From Brenneria roseae subsp. roseae (GTDB lineage Bacteria; Pseudomonadota; Gammaproteobacteria; Enterobacterales; Enterobacteriaceae), in NCBI RefSeq assembly GCF_003115845.1, contig NZ_KZ819023.1:1-64000 (forward strand): 64,000 nt of DNA, in the 5' to 3' direction. A program made the translations under genes and the position numbers. Shown here in pieces: positions 16,973-28,259 of the stretch. The notes beneath the pieces are model-generated. The model did no database searches. It saw only the letters and a list, made by a program, of their open reading frames with translations, and was not told the DNA's origin. Numbering within the stretch: the first letter of the stretch is position 1; each line of letters opens with the position of its first letter.

Positions 16973-17860
16973 GTGCTGGTTATATTGGGTTATCTTGTGA
17001 CAGTGGGCTCGATACTTGGCGGTTATCTCATGGTCGGTGGGGCCTTGGGTGCGCTTTATCAACCTGCGGAAGTGTTGATTATCGCGGGAGCAGCCTTGGG
17101 GGCCTTTATTGTTGGTAATAATGGTAAAGCGATAAAAGCAACGATGAGAGCCTTGCCGGTTCTGATAAAGGGCTCCAAATACAATAAAGCGCTGTACATG
17201 GATCTGATGGCGTTGCTTTTTCGTTTGATGGCCAAGTCCCGTCAACAGGGGATGCTCTCTTTGGAGTTTGATATCGATAATCCCCGTGAGAGTGAGATTT
17301 TCTCAGGCTATCCGCGCATTCTGGCCGACAATAATATCATTGAATTCATTACGGATTACCTGCGCCTGATGGTGAGTGGTAATATGAATGCATTCGAAAT
17401 CGAAACGCTGATGGATGAAGAGATTGAAACCGTGGAGCATGAAAGTGACGTGCCGGCCAATAGTCTCGCCATGGTTGGTGATGCGCTTCCCGCTTTCGGT
17501 ATCGTTGCTGCGGTTATGGGGGTTGTACACTCACTGGCGTATGTCGATCGACCAGCTGCGGAATTGGGGATGATGATTGCCCATGCAATGGTTGGGACAT
17601 TCCTTGGGATCTTATTGGCATACGGGTTTGTTTCACCCCTGGCGACGTTGTTGCGTCAGAAAAACGCAGAAAAAATAAAAGTTTTGCAATGTGTGAAAGT
17701 CACGCTGCTTTCCAGCCTGAACGGTTATGCGCCGCAAATTGCGGTCGAGTTTGGTCGTAAAACTTTATATTCCACGGAACGTCCTTCCTTTATCGAACTG
17801 GAAGAGCATATTCGCCGAGTGAAATCACCGGCTCAACAGGCGTCGGACAGTGACGCATGA
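16973..17860 (+). CDS. motA: flagellar stator protein MotA (295 aa)
   Basis: MotA, with MotB, forms the inner-membrane proton channel that drives rotation. Four membrane segments are readable (about 2-24, 30-48, 168-190, 198-220). The cytoplasmic loop keeps R90 (LMAKSR) and E98 (LSLE), the charges that touch FliG in E. coli, and [14 protein letters not shown]. Length equals E. coli MotA. The start is GTG at 16973 with AAGGAATTC before it, also as in E. coli. It overlaps motB by 4 bases and opens the mot-che operon. Confidence 0.97.
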   Translation: MLVILGYLVTVGSILGGYLMVGGALGALYQPAEVLIIAGAALGAFIVGNNGKAIKATMRALPVLIKGSKYNKALYMDLMALLFRLMAKSRQQGMLSLEFDIDNPRESEIFSGYPRILADNNIIEFITDYLRLMVSGNMNAFEIETLMDEEIETVEHESDVPANSLAMVGDALPAFGIVAAVMGVVHSLAYVDRPAAELGMMIAHAMVGTFLGILLAYGFVSPLATLLRQKNAEKIKVLQCVKVTLLSSLNGYAPQIAVEFGRKTLYSTERPSFIELEEHIRRVKSPAQQASDSDA

Positions 17861-18909
17861 AACATCAGCATCCGATTATTCGCAAAAAGCGTAAGTCCGG
17901 GCATGGAGCCCACCACGGCGGCTCCTGGAAGATCGCCTATGCTGACTTTATGACCGCCATGATGGCCTTGTTTTTGGTAATGTGGCTGATTTCCATCTCT
18001 TCACCGATGCAATTAGCGCAGATTGCCGAATACTTTCGTACGCCATTAAAAGTCGCGCTGACTTCGGGGTCTAAAGTGAGTGAAAGCTCAAGCCCGATTC
18101 CCGGCGGGGGAAATGATCCAACCCAGCAGGAAGGTGAAGTTAGAAAGACAATTAAGATGGATACGCTAGAGGGAAGATTAGACGAGATCCGTTTGAACAG
18201 GCTGCGGGAAAGATTAGACCAGCTTATTGAAGCTGATCCGAGATTACGTGCTCTGCGCCCACATCTGTTGATTGAAATGGTTGATGAAGGGTTGCGTATA
18301 CAGATTATTGATAGCCAGAATCGCCCGATGTTTAAAACCGGGAGTGCGCAGGTAGAACCTTACATGAGAGATATCTTGCGTGCTATCGCACCTATTTTGA
18401 ATGATATTCCCAATAAGCTGAGTATTTCAGGCCATACCGATGATGTTCAATATGCAAGCGGTGAGCGTGGTTACAGCAACTGGGAATTATCAGCCGATCG
18501 TGCTAACGCTTCGCGCAGAGAGTTAATTACTGGCGGTCTGTCTGAAGGTAAAGTGCTTCGGGTTGTCGGTATGGCTGCGACGATGGGTCTGAAGCAGGCG
18601 AGCGGCGGTAATGATGCCATTAATCGCCGTATCAGTCTGTTAGTGCTGAACAGGCAGGCGCAGCGGGATATTGAACATGAAAACGCTGAAAGCGATGCCA
18701 TAAATGTAGACAAAGCTGACAATTTACAAAATATGGAGTTGGAAAATCCTAAACCTACCACTCAGCCTGCCGACAATAGTAGTAATAATATGGATGGAAG
18801 TGGTGAAACTTCTCCGCAACCCGTTAACGGAGTTCCTGCTCCAGAGCGTCAACAGCCGACTACCGCGTTGCCTGCTGCGCCGGACAGTCAGGCGACGCCT
18901 TCTCAATAA
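17857..18909 (+). CDS. motB: flagellar stator protein MotB (350 aa)
   Basis: MotB anchors the stator to peptidoglycan. A basic N-terminus precedes one membrane helix (about 27-50) with the essential proton-carrying aspartate D30 in [14 protein letters not shown] (D32 in E. coli). The OmpA-like peptidoglycan-binding domain (about 150-265) contains ISGHTDD and [13 protein letters not shown]. The last ~70 residues are low-complexity, rich in Asn, Pro and Gln, and longer than in E. coli (308 aa). The start ATG overlaps the motA stop (ATGA). Confidence 0.96.
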   Translation: MKHQHPIIRKKRKSGHGAHHGGSWKIAYADFMTAMMALFLVMWLISISSPMQLAQIAEYFRTPLKVALTSGSKVSESSSPIPGGGNDPTQQEGEVRKTIKMDTLEGRLDEIRLNRLRERLDQLIEADPRLRALRPHLLIEMVDEGLRIQIIDSQNRPMFKTGSAQVEPYMRDILRAIAPILNDIPNKLSISGHTDDVQYASGERGYSNWELSADRANASRRELITGGLSEGKVLRVVGMAATMGLKQASGGNDAINRRISLLVLNRQAQRDIEHENAESDAINVDKADNLQNMELENPKPTTQPADNSSNNMDGSGETSPQPVNGVPAPERQQPTTALPAAPDSQATPSQ

Positions 18910-18936
18910 GCCGCGATTCACAGTAGAGGTGACCAC

Positions 18937-20970
18937 GTGAGCATGGATATGAGCGCTTTCTATCAAACATTCTTTGATGAAGCAGATGAATTACTGGCGG
19001 ATATGGAACAGCACCTATTGCTGTTGGACCCCCAGGCACCAGATACGGAACAAATGAATGCTATCTTCCGGGCTGCTCACTCAATAAAAGGGGGCGCAGG
19101 GACGTTTGGCTTTACCGTATTACAGGAAACCACGCATCTTTTAGAAAACCTACTAGATGGTGCCCGGCGCGGTGAAATGCGCCTCAGCACTGATATCATT
19201 AACCTGTTTCTGGAAACAAAAGACATTATGCAGGATCAGTTGGACGCTTATAAAACCGCGCAGGAACCCAATGCCGAGAGCTTTGAGTACATCTGTCAGG
19301 CTCTGCGCCAACTGGCATTAGAGTCCCAGGCTGAAAGCAATGCGGCTCAAGGCCAGTCTGCAACAGCACATGAGCAGGACGCAGCGTTGTCCAGCACACC
19401 GGCGGCGACCGCAGAAAAAGGTGAGTTGCGAATTGAACTTACCGGACTGAAGCCTCAGGAAATTCCTCAGATGCTGGAAGAGCTCGGTAATCTGGGAACG
19501 GTGAAAGATCCCCATCAGACAGATACCAGCATAGAAGTTACCTTGGTAACCTCTGAAAGCGAGGATGATATCAGCGCGGTGCTGTGCTTTGTGCTTGAAC
19601 CAGAGCAGATCAATTTTCATCCCGTTCCTGCAGATAAACCTGCCGCCCTCGCTGCTGACGTCTCACCTAAGCCTGAAGTCCCCGTGGCGGAGGAGGTCGT
19701 TGCGCCCGCAGCAGCGCTGACCGCTGTTCCCACCGCTGCGCCTAAAGCTCATCCAGAGGTTACCAAGAATAGAACTAAAGCGGGTGATACCAGTATTCGC
19801 GTAGCGGTAGAAAAGGTTGATCAGTTAATCAACCTGGTTGGCGAACTGGTTATTACCCAGTCTATGTTGGCGCAACGTTCAAGTGAACTTGATCCTGTTG
19901 CGCATGGCGACTTGCTGAATAGCATGGGACAGTTGGAACGTAATGCCCGTGACCTGCAAGAGTCGGTTATGTCTATTCGTATGATGCCAATGGAATATGT
20001 GTTCAGCCGGTTCCCGCGTCTGGTTCGAGATCTTGCCGCCAAGTTAGACAAGCAGGTGGAATTGACGCTGTCAGGAAGTTCAACTGAGCTGGATAAGAGT
20101 CTTATCGAGCGTATTATTGATCCCCTTACTCACCTTGTTCGTAACAGTCTGGATCACGGTATCGAATCACCTGAAAAACGAATTGCAGCAGGGAAATCAG
20201 CGGTAGGTAATTTGATACTGTCAGCTGAACATCAAGGAGGGAATATCTGTATCGAAGTTGTGGATGACGGTGCAGGCCTTAATCGCGAAAAGATTTTAGC
20301 CAAGGCGCTCTCTCAAGGACTTGCAGTGAGTGATAACATATCTGACGAAGAAGTTGGCATGTTGATTTTTGCGCCAGGCTTCTCAACGGCAGAAAAAGTA
20401 ACGGATGTTTCCGGTCGTGGCGTTGGTATGGATGTGGTGAAACGTAATATCCAGGAAATGGGGGGGCACGTTGAGATTCATTTCCAGGCTGGTAAAGGAA
20501 CAACCATTCGGATTCTGTTACCACTGACGTTGGCTATCCTCGACGGTATGTCTGTCAAGGTGAATAACGAAGTGTTTATTCTGCCACTCAATGCTGTCAT
20601 GGAATCATTACAGCCTCAGGCAGAAGACTTGTATCCATTGGCTGGCGGCGAGCGTGTATTGCAGGTGCGCGGTGAGTATTTACCATTGGTTGAGTTGTAT
20701 CACATTTTTGATGTGGACGGCGCTAAAACCGATGCAACTCAAGGTATTGTTGTTATTTTACAAAGTGCTGGCCGCCGTTACGCCCTATTGGTGGATCAAT
20801 TGATTGGACAGCATCAGGTTGTTGTCAAAAATTTAGAAAGTAATTATCGCAAGGTGCCAGGTGTTTCAGCCGCTACCATTTTGGGTGACGGTAGTGTTGC
20901 GCTGATTGTGGATGTTTCAGCGTTGCAGGCGCTTAATCGAGAAAAGCGTGTGGTTGAAACTGCTGCTTAA
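18937..20970 (+). CDS. cheA: chemotaxis histidine kinase CheA (677 aa)
   Basis: CheA is the kinase of the receptor array. The P1 domain has the phosphorylated H48 in FRAAHSIKGGAGTFG. The CheY/CheB-binding P2 lies at about 160-230 and is followed by an Ala/Pro-rich linker. The P3 dimerisation domain (about 280-350), P4 ATPase (about 350-535; N box HLVRNSLDHGIE, G boxes DDGAGLN and GRGVGMDVV) and P5 CheW-like domain (540-670) follow. The start is GTG at 18937 with AGAGGTGA upstream. A second in-frame start two codons on is possible. A short CheA form from an internal start, as in E. coli, was not examined in detail. Confidence 0.97.
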   Translation: MSMDMSAFYQTFFDEADELLADMEQHLLLLDPQAPDTEQMNAIFRAAHSIKGGAGTFGFTVLQETTHLLENLLDGARRGEMRLSTDIINLFLETKDIMQDQLDAYKTAQEPNAESFEYICQALRQLALESQAESNAAQGQSATAHEQDAALSSTPAATAEKGELRIELTGLKPQEIPQMLEELGNLGTVKDPHQTDTSIEVTLVTSESEDDISAVLCFVLEPEQINFHPVPADKPAALAADVSPKPEVPVAEEVVAPAAALTAVPTAAPKAHPEVTKNRTKAGDTSIRVAVEKVDQLINLVGELVITQSMLAQRSSELDPVAHGDLLNSMGQLERNARDLQESVMSIRMMPMEYVFSRFPRLVRDLAAKLDKQVELTLSGSSTELDKSLIERIIDPLTHLVRNSLDHGIESPEKRIAAGKSAVGNLILSAEHQGGNICIEVVDDGAGLNREKILAKALSQGLAVSDNISDEEVGMLIFAPGFSTAEKVTDVSGRGVGMDVVKRNIQEMGGHVEIHFQAGKGTTIRILLPLTLAILDGMSVKVNNEVFILPLNAVMESLQPQAEDLYPLAGGERVLQVRGEYLPLVELYHIFDVDGAKTDATQGIVVILQSAGRRYALLVDQLIGQHQVVVKNLESNYRKVPGVSAATILGDGSVALIVDVSALQALNREKRVVETAA

Positions 20971-21010
20971 CAACAAAAACAGATCGTTGATTGATTAAAG
21001 GGTGAAAAAC

Positions 21011-21508
21011 ATGACTGGACTTGCAAACGTCACGAAACTAGCCGGTGAAACTGTAGGACAGGAGTTCTTAATTTTTACACTGGGTGACGAAGAATACGGT
21101 GTCGATATTTTAAAAGTACAGGAAATCCGTGGCTATGACCAGGTAACTCGTATTGCTAATACACCTACTTTTATCAAAGGCGTAACGAACCTGCGCGGTG
21201 TAATTGTCCCCATCGTTGATTTGCGCATTAAATTTGCTCAACAGGAAGTTGATTACGATGACAATACGGTTGTCATCGTACTGAATCTTGGACAGCGTGT
21301 TGTTGGTATCGTTGTGGATGGCGTATCCGACGTTCTTTCACTGACTGCCGACCAGATTCGTCCGGCACCTGAGTTTGCGGTTACCTTGTCAACCGAGTAC
21401 CTGACAGGATTAGGCTCTCTGGGTGAAAGAATGTTGATTCTGGTTGATATTGAGAAACTGCTCAGCAGTGAAGAAATGGCATTAGTCGATAGTGTCATGA
21501 AAGTCTGA
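21011..21508 (+). CDS. cheW: chemotaxis coupling protein CheW (165 aa)
   Basis: CheW links receptors to CheA. One SH3-like CheW domain spans the protein (about 15-155), with [17 protein letters not shown] and [13 protein letters not shown] nearly identical to E. coli. The ATG at 21011 fits the family start (MTG); a GTG 9 bases upstream is the alternative. It is the last gene of the motAB-cheAW set before a hairpin and the tsr promoter. Confidence 0.97.
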   Translation: MTGLANVTKLAGETVGQEFLIFTLGDEEYGVDILKVQEIRGYDQVTRIANTPTFIKGVTNLRGVIVPIVDLRIKFAQQEVDYDDNTVVIVLNLGQRVVGIVVDGVSDVLSLTADQIRPAPEFAVTLSTEYLTGLGSLGERMLILVDIEKLLSSEEMALVDSVMKV

Positions 21509-21525
21509 TTGTTGTTTGCAGGTTT

Positions 21526-21551
21526 CGTTGGGCCACTGATGTGGCTCAACG
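21526..21551 (+). terminator. hairpin between cheW and tsr
   Basis: CGTTGGGCCAC and GTGGCTCAACG form an 11-bp stem with one G-T pair and loop TGAT. No T run follows, so it is either a weak attenuator or an mRNA 3'-end protector. Confidence 0.45.
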
Positions 21552-21585
21552 CCTATCTCTAGTATCTGCATTGTTCTTCAATTCA

Positions 21586-21613
21586 TAAAGATATTCAAAA
21601 TTAATGCCGATAT
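21586..21613 (+). promoter_or_regulatory. sigma-28 promoter of the Tsr-like receptor gene
   Basis: TAAAGATA and GCCGATAT match the FliA consensus TAAAGTTT/GCCGATAA, but the spacer is 12 rather than 11 bases. It lies about 33 bases before the chosen start of tsr. Confidence 0.55.
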
Positions 21614-21645
21614 TTTCGGTGGTTAGTCTGCACAAAAGGCTCGAT

Positions 21646-23334
21646 ATGTTTAATCGTATAAAAGTTGTTACAGGTTTGATGCTTGTATTGGTGTTATTTG
21701 GTTCTCTCCAACTTATTTCAGGTGGTTTATTTTTTAATGCGTTAAAGAATGACAAAGATGTTTTTAGCTCAATTCAGATTATTAACCAGAAGAAATCTGA
21801 ATTGGATTCTACGTGGTCATATTTGTTACAAACACGTAATACCCTTAACCGGGCTGGTAGTCGTTTCGCATTGGATTCAAGTGGCGCAGGCACCGGGGTC
21901 TCTGGCATGGAGCTCTTGTCTTCAGCGACAAAGCAGCTTGCGGTTGCAAATGAATATTTTGCCAAATACGAAGGAATACCACTTCACAGCCAGCAGGATG
22001 CCAATGTGGCTAATGCGGTAAAAGAAAATTACGCCGCCTTGAATGCAGCGTTAACGGAATTGATAGCGTTCTTAAGTGCCGGAGAACTAAAGAAATTTAT
22101 CGATCAACCTACTCAGGGTTTTCAGGATAACTTTGAAAAGGCGTATTACGCTTATAAAGCGGATAGCGATAATCTGTATAGGACTGAAGTCGCTAAAAAT
22201 GATGCCGCCTATGACTCGGCGCTGTGGGTTCTGGGAACGATAATCGTTATTGTTTTTGCACTGGTCCTGGCTGCCTGGTTTGGCATTCAACAAATATTAA
22301 TTAGCCCGCTAAATAATATTGTGAATCACATTCGTCATATTGCTAAGGGTGACCTTACTAAAACGATCCATTTTCGCAGCAATAATGAAATGGGCATCCT
22401 GGCGGATAGTATTCGGCATATGCAAACTGAATTTATCACTACGGTAAGCGCTGTTCGGCAAGGGTCGGACGCTATCTATACTGGAGCAACGGAAATCAGT
22501 GCCGGAAATAATGATCTTTCTTCCCGTACTGAGCAACAGGCTGCAGCATTGGAAGAAACCGCTGCCAGTATGGAACAGCTGACCGCCACGGTGAAACAGA
22601 ATGCGGAAAATGCTCGTCAGGCCAGTCAGTTAGCGTTAAGTGCCTCTGAAACAGCACAGCGGGGCGGTAAGGTTGTCGATAATGTTGTGAAAACCATGCA
22701 CAATATTGCTGGAAGTTCACAAAAAATTGCCGATATCACTAGTGTGATTGATGGCATTGCTTTTCAGACCAATATCCTGGCGCTGAACGCTGCGGTTGAA
22801 GCGGCGAGAGCAGGGGAGCAAGGTCGTGGTTTTGCGGTTGTTGCTGGCGAAGTTCGTAATTTGGCACAACGTAGTGCTCAGGCTGCAAAAGAAATTAAAA
22901 GTTTAATTGAAGATTCTGTCAGCCGGGTCGATGAAGGATCTGTACTGGTTGAAAGCGCTGGGGAGACGATGGGCGAAATCGTTAGTGCTGTAACCCGCGT
23001 TACCGACATCATGGGAGAGATTGCGTCAGCTTCCGATGAGCAAAGTAAGGGAATTGATCAGGTTGGCCAGGCTATAACTGAAATGGATCGGGTGACCCAA
23101 CAGAACTCGGCGTTGGTTGAAGAGTCCGCATCAGCAGCAGTAGCTCTGGAAGAGCAGGTACGTATCCTGAATCAGGCAGTGGCTGTATTCCGTCTCTCTG
23201 ATGATTCTGGTACATATAATAGAGGCACCGCGGCATCGACAGCGAATACGCAGAAACCTGTCCTGTTAGCGTCCTCTGCACCGGCGAAAAAATCGAAAGA
23301 AAGTTCCTCTACTGAAAATTGGGAAACATTCTAA
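21646..23334 (+). CDS. tsr: serine-type chemoreceptor Tsr-like (562 aa)
   Basis: This receptor matches E. coli Tsr from the first residue ([20 protein letters not shown]). The order is: membrane helix (about 7-30); periplasmic four-helix bundle containing [12 protein letters not shown], with the ligand-binding arginine, and [12 protein letters not shown]; second helix (about 190-215); HAMP; signalling domain with methylation-helix sequence and the conserved tip. It ends in the NWETF CheR/CheB docking sequence. Serine as ligand is inferred from the binding residues. The ATG at 21646 is preferred over one 42 bases upstream because it gives the family start and lies behind the sigma-28 promoter. 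Confidence 0.93.
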   Translation: MFNRIKVVTGLMLVLVLFGSLQLISGGLFFNALKNDKDVFSSIQIINQKKSELDSTWSYLLQTRNTLNRAGSRFALDSSGAGTGVSGMELLSSATKQLAVANEYFAKYEGIPLHSQQDANVANAVKENYAALNAALTELIAFLSAGELKKFIDQPTQGFQDNFEKAYYAYKADSDNLYRTEVAKNDAAYDSALWVLGTIIVIVFALVLAAWFGIQQILISPLNNIVNHIRHIAKGDLTKTIHFRSNNEMGILADSIRHMQTEFITTVSAVRQGSDAIYTGATEISAGNNDLSSRTEQQAAALEETAASMEQLTATVKQNAENARQASQLALSASETAQRGGKVVDNVVKTMHNIAGSSQKIADITSVIDGIAFQTNILALNAAVEAARAGEQGRGFAVVAGEVRNLAQRSAQAAKEIKSLIEDSVSRVDEGSVLVESAGETMGEIVSAVTRVTDIMGEIASASDEQSKGIDQVGQAITEMDRVTQQNSALVEESASAAVALEEQVRILNQAVAVFRLSDDSGTYNRGTAASTANTQKPVLLASSAPAKKSKESSSTENWETF

Positions 23335-23841
23335 TTAGATGGCGCCAGGGCAAGTACGTAACGCTTTGGATTAAAAGAACGCGTGGTCATACTGCTCATC
23401 AGAAACGGAGATTTATTCTGATGGGCAGTACCAAAATGTCTTTGGTATGTGTTGAATCTGCAGATAGAACGACAAATGAGATTTCTGTTTGCAGCACAGA
23501 TTACAGATATTATGGGTGAAATTTATACAACCCTCACTGAGGCAGTCTGGCAGTCTGGCAGTCCGGCGTTCAGTGTTGAGGGCTGTCTGAACATGTTGTC
23601 ACTCACTTTGAGTGCCTCACCCGGCAATGCGGTTTTGGTAAACGGATATTTTCTGTTTTTTAAATTCAGCATTTTGATAAATTAAGAGAAATGTTTACCA
23701 ATACAATGTTGGATGCTTAATCTTGAACCAGCAAGAGAAGGGGGTCTGACAAATGACAATTAAAGAAAACCTGCAACAGCTGTAAGGGAAAGTTCAGATT
23801 GGAAAAAAACATAGCAAAAATCGATATTCGAGCGGTTTGAT
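23335..23841 (+). other. spacer between tsr and cheR with possible receptor debris
   Basis: There is no complete gene. An open frame (about 23449-23685) contains ITDIMGEI, which also occurs in the receptor signalling domain (VTDIMGEI), but the similarity stops there. CAGTCTGG is repeated in tandem near 23548. An 11-codon frame (23753-23785, MTIKENLQQL) follows a GGGGG run and may be a leader or chance. E. coli has tar and tap at this place, so this may be what remains of a deleted receptor gene. Confidence 0.4.
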
Positions 23842-24714
23842 ATGAAAAGTACACCATCGCAAAATCGCCCTGAATCTGCCTCTATCCTGACGCAGATGGT
23901 TGATCGGTTGCCTCTGTCGGATGCTCATTTCCGACGGATCAGCCAATTGATATATCAACGAGCCGGTATTGTACTGGCCGATCATAAAAGAGAAATGGTT
24001 TACAATCGCTTGGTCAGGCGTTTGCGTTTGCTCGGAATAAACGATTTTGGTCAATATCTGGCATTACTTGAATCCGATCCAAACAGTGCTGAGTGGCAGG
24101 CATTTATCAATGCGTTAACCACCAACCTGACCGCTTTTTTTCGGGAAGCCCATCATTTTCCCATTTTGGCCGAACATGCCCGTAAACGTCCTAATGGTTA
24201 TACCATCTGGAGTACTGCGGCATCGACAGGGGAAGAGCCTTATTCTCTGGCGATGACGCTTGCGGAAGTCCTTGGGAATAGAGTCAGTGGGTGTCAGGTT
24301 TGGGCGAGCGATATTGATACTCAGGTATTGGAGAAAGCGACCGCGGGCATATACCGTCAGGAAGAACTGCGCTCTCTTTCTCCCCAGCAATTACAGCGGT
24401 TTTTTTTACGTGGTACAGGCCCGCATAGTGGGCTTGTCCGCGTTCGCCCAGAACTGGCGTCAATGGTACATTTTCAGCAATTAAATCTGCTGGCGCCGGA
24501 ATGGTCGATACCAGGACCGTTTGATGCAATTTTTTGTCGTAATGTGATGATTTATTTCGATAAAGAGACGCAAGAGCGCATTTTACGCCGATTTGTTCCG
24601 ATGCTTAAACCGGGCGGGTTGTTATTTGCCGGGCATTCAGAGAATTTCAGCCAGATCAGTCGGGAGTTTTATTTGCGTGGGCAAACGGTTTATGGGCTGG
24701 CGAAGGAAAGATAA
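23842..24714 (+). CDS. cheR: chemotaxis methyltransferase CheR (290 aa)
   Basis: CheR methylates glutamates of receptors with S-adenosylmethionine. An N-terminal helical domain (about 15-85) precedes a Rossmann methyltransferase domain with [30 protein letters not shown] and the catalytic-site segment [13 protein letters not shown]. The beta-subdomain that binds the NWETF tail of receptors lies at about 165-195. Length is close to E. coli (286). Both receptors in this window carry the docking tail. The stop overlaps the cheB start (TAATG). Confidence 0.97.
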   Translation: MKSTPSQNRPESASILTQMVDRLPLSDAHFRRISQLIYQRAGIVLADHKREMVYNRLVRRLRLLGINDFGQYLALLESDPNSAEWQAFINALTTNLTAFFREAHHFPILAEHARKRPNGYTIWSTAASTGEEPYSLAMTLAEVLGNRVSGCQVWASDIDTQVLEKATAGIYRQEELRSLSPQQLQRFFLRGTGPHSGLVRVRPELASMVHFQQLNLLAPEWSIPGPFDAIFCRNVMIYFDKETQERILRRFVPMLKPGGLLFAGHSENFSQISREFYLRGQTVYGLAKER

Positions 24715-25769
24715 TGAGTAAGATTAAAGTACTATGTGTCGATGATTCTGCCCTTATGCGCCAGATCATGACTGAAATAATTAATAGCCATCCAGATATG
24801 GAAGTGGTTGCAACGGCGCCAGATCCGTTAGTTGCCCGCGATTTGATTAAAAAATTTAATCCTCAGGTCTTGACGTTGGATGTCGAAATGCCACGTATGG
24901 ACGGGTTGGATTTTTTAGAAAAATTAATGCGTTTACGTCCAATGCCGGTGGTGATGGTGTCTTCTCTGACGGGGAAAGGCTCTGAAATTACACTGCGGGC
25001 TTTGGAGTTGGGCGCCATCGATTTCGTTACCAAACCGCAATTAGGTATTCGTGAAGGCATGCTGGCTTACAGTGAACTGATTGCTGAAAAGATACGTATG
25101 GCTGCAAAAGCCCGTTTGCCTCAGCGTAGTTCGATGACGGAAGAACCAACAAAAATCATCCAGCATACGCCGTTGCTGAGTAGTGAAAAATTGATTGCAA
25201 TTGGTGCCTCGACGGGCGGAACGGAGGCGATACGTCATGTTCTGCAACCTTTGCCACTGACAAGCCCGGCTTTACTGATTACTCAGCATATGCCGCCAGG
25301 ATTTACCAAATCTTTTGCTGAGCGACTGAATAAATTGTGTCAGATTACAGTGAAAGAAGCTGAAGATGGGGAGCGTGTATTACCGGGTCATGCCTATATT
25401 GCTCCCGGCGCACGTCATCTTGAGTTGGCTCGCAGTGGTGCAAACTATCAAGTGCGTTTGAATGATGGTCCGCCAGTTAACCGCCACCGCCCATCGGTTG
25501 ATGTGTTATTTCGTTCGGTGGCGCAATTTGCCGGACGTAATGCGGTAGGCGTTATCCTTACAGGTATGGGAAATGACGGAGCAGCCGGTATGTTGGAACT
25601 CCATCAGGCCGGCGCTTATACCATAGCGCAAAACGAAGCGAGTTGTGTGGTGTTTGGTATGCCACGCGAGGCTATCGCGATGGGAGGCGTCGACGAAGTG
25701 GTGGATTTGCACCAGGTTAGTCAGCGAATGCTGACACAAATTTCTGCCGGACAGGCATTACGTATATAA
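24714..25769 (+). CDS. cheB: chemotaxis methylesterase/deamidase CheB (351 aa)
   Basis: CheB removes methyl groups and deamidates receptors, and is activated by CheA. The receiver domain (1-120) has D10, D11 and phosphorylation site D56. The catalytic domain (about 155-350) keeps S166 ([11 protein letters not shown]), H192 ([10 protein letters not shown]) and the aspartate of [12 protein letters not shown]. The start ATG overlaps the cheR stop by one base, so translation is coupled. Confidence 0.97.
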   Translation: MSKIKVLCVDDSALMRQIMTEIINSHPDMEVVATAPDPLVARDLIKKFNPQVLTLDVEMPRMDGLDFLEKLMRLRPMPVVMVSSLTGKGSEITLRALELGAIDFVTKPQLGIREGMLAYSELIAEKIRMAAKARLPQRSSMTEEPTKIIQHTPLLSSEKLIAIGASTGGTEAIRHVLQPLPLTSPALLITQHMPPGFTKSFAERLNKLCQITVKEAEDGERVLPGHAYIAPGARHLELARSGANYQVRLNDGPPVNRHRPSVDVLFRSVAQFAGRNAVGVILTGMGNDGAAGMLELHQAGAYTIAQNEASCVVFGMPREAIAMGGVDEVVDLHQVSQRMLTQISAGQALRI

Positions 25770-25783
25770 GCAGCTCTCGGTGA

Positions 25784-26197
<414 letters not shown>

Positions 26198-26206
26198 GGG
26201 GATCTT

Positions 26207-26857
26207 ATGCCACATTCGCACCCGATGCCGTCTGTCAGCGACACAGCTTCGGCAACTGAGATTATTTCTCGTATTGGTCAGTTAACCCGCATGTTGCGTG
26301 ACAGCCTGCGCGAGCTAGGGCTGGATAATGCGATTGCAGAGGCCGCAGAAGCTATTCCTGATGCTCGCGATCGCCTTGACTATGTCGTGCAAATGACCGC
26401 TCAGGCTGCAGAAAGAGCGCTAAGTTGTGTTGAAGCTGCGCAACCTCGTCAGAATATGTTGGAAGCTGACGCTAAATCGTTGAAAGTACGCTGGGACCAA
26501 TGGTTTGAAAACCCGATTGAACTGGCGGACGCCCGTGAACTGGTGACGGATACTCGCAGTTACCTCGAAAATGTGCCACAGCATACTTCGTTTACCAACG
26601 CGCAACTGCTGGAAATCATGATGGCCCAGGATTTCCAGGATCTTACTGGTCAGGTCATCAAGCGCATGATGGATGTTATTCAGGAAATTGAAAAACAGTT
26701 GCTGATGGTACTGTTGGAAAATATGCCTGAAAAACCTGATGCGCCTAAACGTGCCAACGAGGGATTGTTAAATGGCCCTCAGGTTGATAAAACTGCGGCA
26801 GGTGTTGTGTCCAGTCAGGATCAAGTGGATGACCTGCTAGATAGCCTTGGATTCTGA
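26207..26857 (+). CDS. cheZ: CheY phosphatase CheZ (216 aa)
   Basis: CheZ dephosphorylates CheY-P. The long helical hairpin includes the conserved [18 protein letters not shown] (about 139-156) with the catalytic glutamine of QDLTGQ. The C-terminal CheY-binding helix is kept at the extreme end ([14 protein letters not shown]). Length is about that of E. coli (214). It ends the cheRBYZ group and is followed by a terminator. Confidence 0.97.
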   Translation: MPHSHPMPSVSDTASATEIISRIGQLTRMLRDSLRELGLDNAIAEAAEAIPDARDRLDYVVQMTAQAAERALSCVEAAQPRQNMLEADAKSLKVRWDQWFENPIELADARELVTDTRSYLENVPQHTSFTNAQLLEIMMAQDFQDLTGQVIKRMMDVIQEIEKQLLMVLLENMPEKPDAPKRANEGLLNGPQVDKTAAGVVSSQDQVDDLLDSLGF

Positions 26858-26919
26858 CAACGCTATATTATGTATCGCGATGATGACGATGTCGTTGGCG
26901 ATTCATCAAATGGTAATTC

Positions 26920-26973
26920 TTTAGCTATTTATGGCTGTTGTATCAGGCTGTAGATAGCTAAACCGTTTTTTTC
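26920..26973 (+). terminator. intrinsic terminator after cheZ
   Basis: TTTAGCTAT (26920-26928) pairs with ATAGCTAAA (26954-26962), followed by CCG and seven T. The loop is 25 bases, long but with a clear T tract. It separates the che operon from flhBAE. Confidence 0.7.
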
Positions 26974-27107
26974 TTCTGCTTGCTGATCGACTATCCGTCA
27001 AAGAAACGTAAGTTTTTCCCGTTGTTCCTGCCATAAAGTTTTTCCATATTTGTCATGCTAGGCAGCAAATCCCTATCCCAACAAGCAGTAACGACAGGAA
27101 CGCCGCA

Positions 27108-28259
27108 GTGGCTGAAGATAGCGATCTGGAAAAAACAGAATCCCCCACTCCCCATAAAGAGGAGAAGGCGCGTGAAGAAGGCCAGATCCCCCGTTCTCGT
27201 GAATTAACTTCTATTCTGATGTTGGTCATAGGGTTGACAATATTATGGATGGGCGGAGAGGCGATGGCCAGGAAGCTGGCGGCGATGATTGCAGATGGTT
27301 TGTATTTTAATCACTCTATCATCAATGATGATAAGCAGATGCTGCGACAGATTGGCCGATTGCTCAAACATGCGGTGATTGCATTGTTGCCGATTATGTG
27401 CGGAGCTGTGTTGGTCGCGTTGACGGCTCCCACGCTGCTTGGCGGGCTTTTGTTCAGTACCAAGTCGTTTAAGTTTGATTTGACGAAACTGAACCCGCTA
27501 ACAGGGCTGAAGCGGATTTTTTCCAGTCAGGCGCTGGCTGAATTGTTCAAAGGGATATTGAAATCATCCATGGTGGGGGGGATAACCGGTTGGTTTCTCT
27601 GGCATAACTGGCCGAAATTGTTGCATCTGATTAGCGAACCGCCGGTGACGGCCCTGGGGGATGCGCTTAATCTGATTAGCGTGTGCGGTTTGTTTATCCT
27701 GATGGGGCTCATCCCCATGGTGACATTTGATGTGTTCTGGCAAATCTGGAGTCATATCAAAAAATTACGTATGACAAAGCAGGAAATACGTGATGAACAC
27801 AAAGAACATGAGGGTGATCCGCATGTAAAAGGGCGAATTCGTCAGCAACAGCGGGCTATGGCTCAGCGTCGCATGATGTCCGATGTGCCTAAAGCTGATG
27901 TCATTGTCACCAACCCGACGCATTATGCAGTGGCGCTGAAATACGATGAAAAGAAAATGAATGCGCCCAAAGTTTTGGCAAAAGGCGCGGGCGAAATTGC
28001 TTTGCGTATCCGTGAAATCGCGGCGGAACACCGGGTTCCTGTGCTTGAGGCTCCGCCATTGGCGCGGGCGCTCTATCGATATTCCGAAGTGGGCAAGCAT
28101 ATTCCCGCCGACTTATATGCTGCGGTTGCTGAGGTGCTGGCATGGGTCTACCAGCTTCGTCGCTGGCGGCGAGAGGGTGGCTTAATACCGCGAAAACCTG
28201 AACATTTACCTGTGCCAGACGCCCTGGACTTTGCAAGAGAGAACGATACTGATGGCTAA
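27108..28259 (+). CDS. flhB: flagellar export switch protein FlhB (383 aa)
   Basis: FlhB is an inner-membrane part of the flagellar type III export gate and switches substrate from rod/hook to filament. A conserved N-terminus (PTPHKEEKAREEGQIPRSRE), four membrane helices (about 30-210) and a cytoplasmic domain with the self-cleaving NPTH motif (VTNPTHYAVAL, about 268-278) are present. The start is GTG at 27108. The stop overlaps flhA by 8 bases. Confidence 0.97.
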   Translation: MAEDSDLEKTESPTPHKEEKAREEGQIPRSRELTSILMLVIGLTILWMGGEAMARKLAAMIADGLYFNHSIINDDKQMLRQIGRLLKHAVIALLPIMCGAVLVALTAPTLLGGLLFSTKSFKFDLTKLNPLTGLKRIFSSQALAELFKGILKSSMVGGITGWFLWHNWPKLLHLISEPPVTALGDALNLISVCGLFILMGLIPMVTFDVFWQIWSHIKKLRMTKQEIRDEHKEHEGDPHVKGRIRQQQRAMAQRRMMSDVPKADVIVTNPTHYAVALKYDEKKMNAPKVLAKGAGEIALRIREIAAEHRVPVLEAPPLARALYRYSEVGKHIPADLYAAVAEVLAWVYQLRRWRREGGLIPRKPEHLPVPDALDFARENDTDG

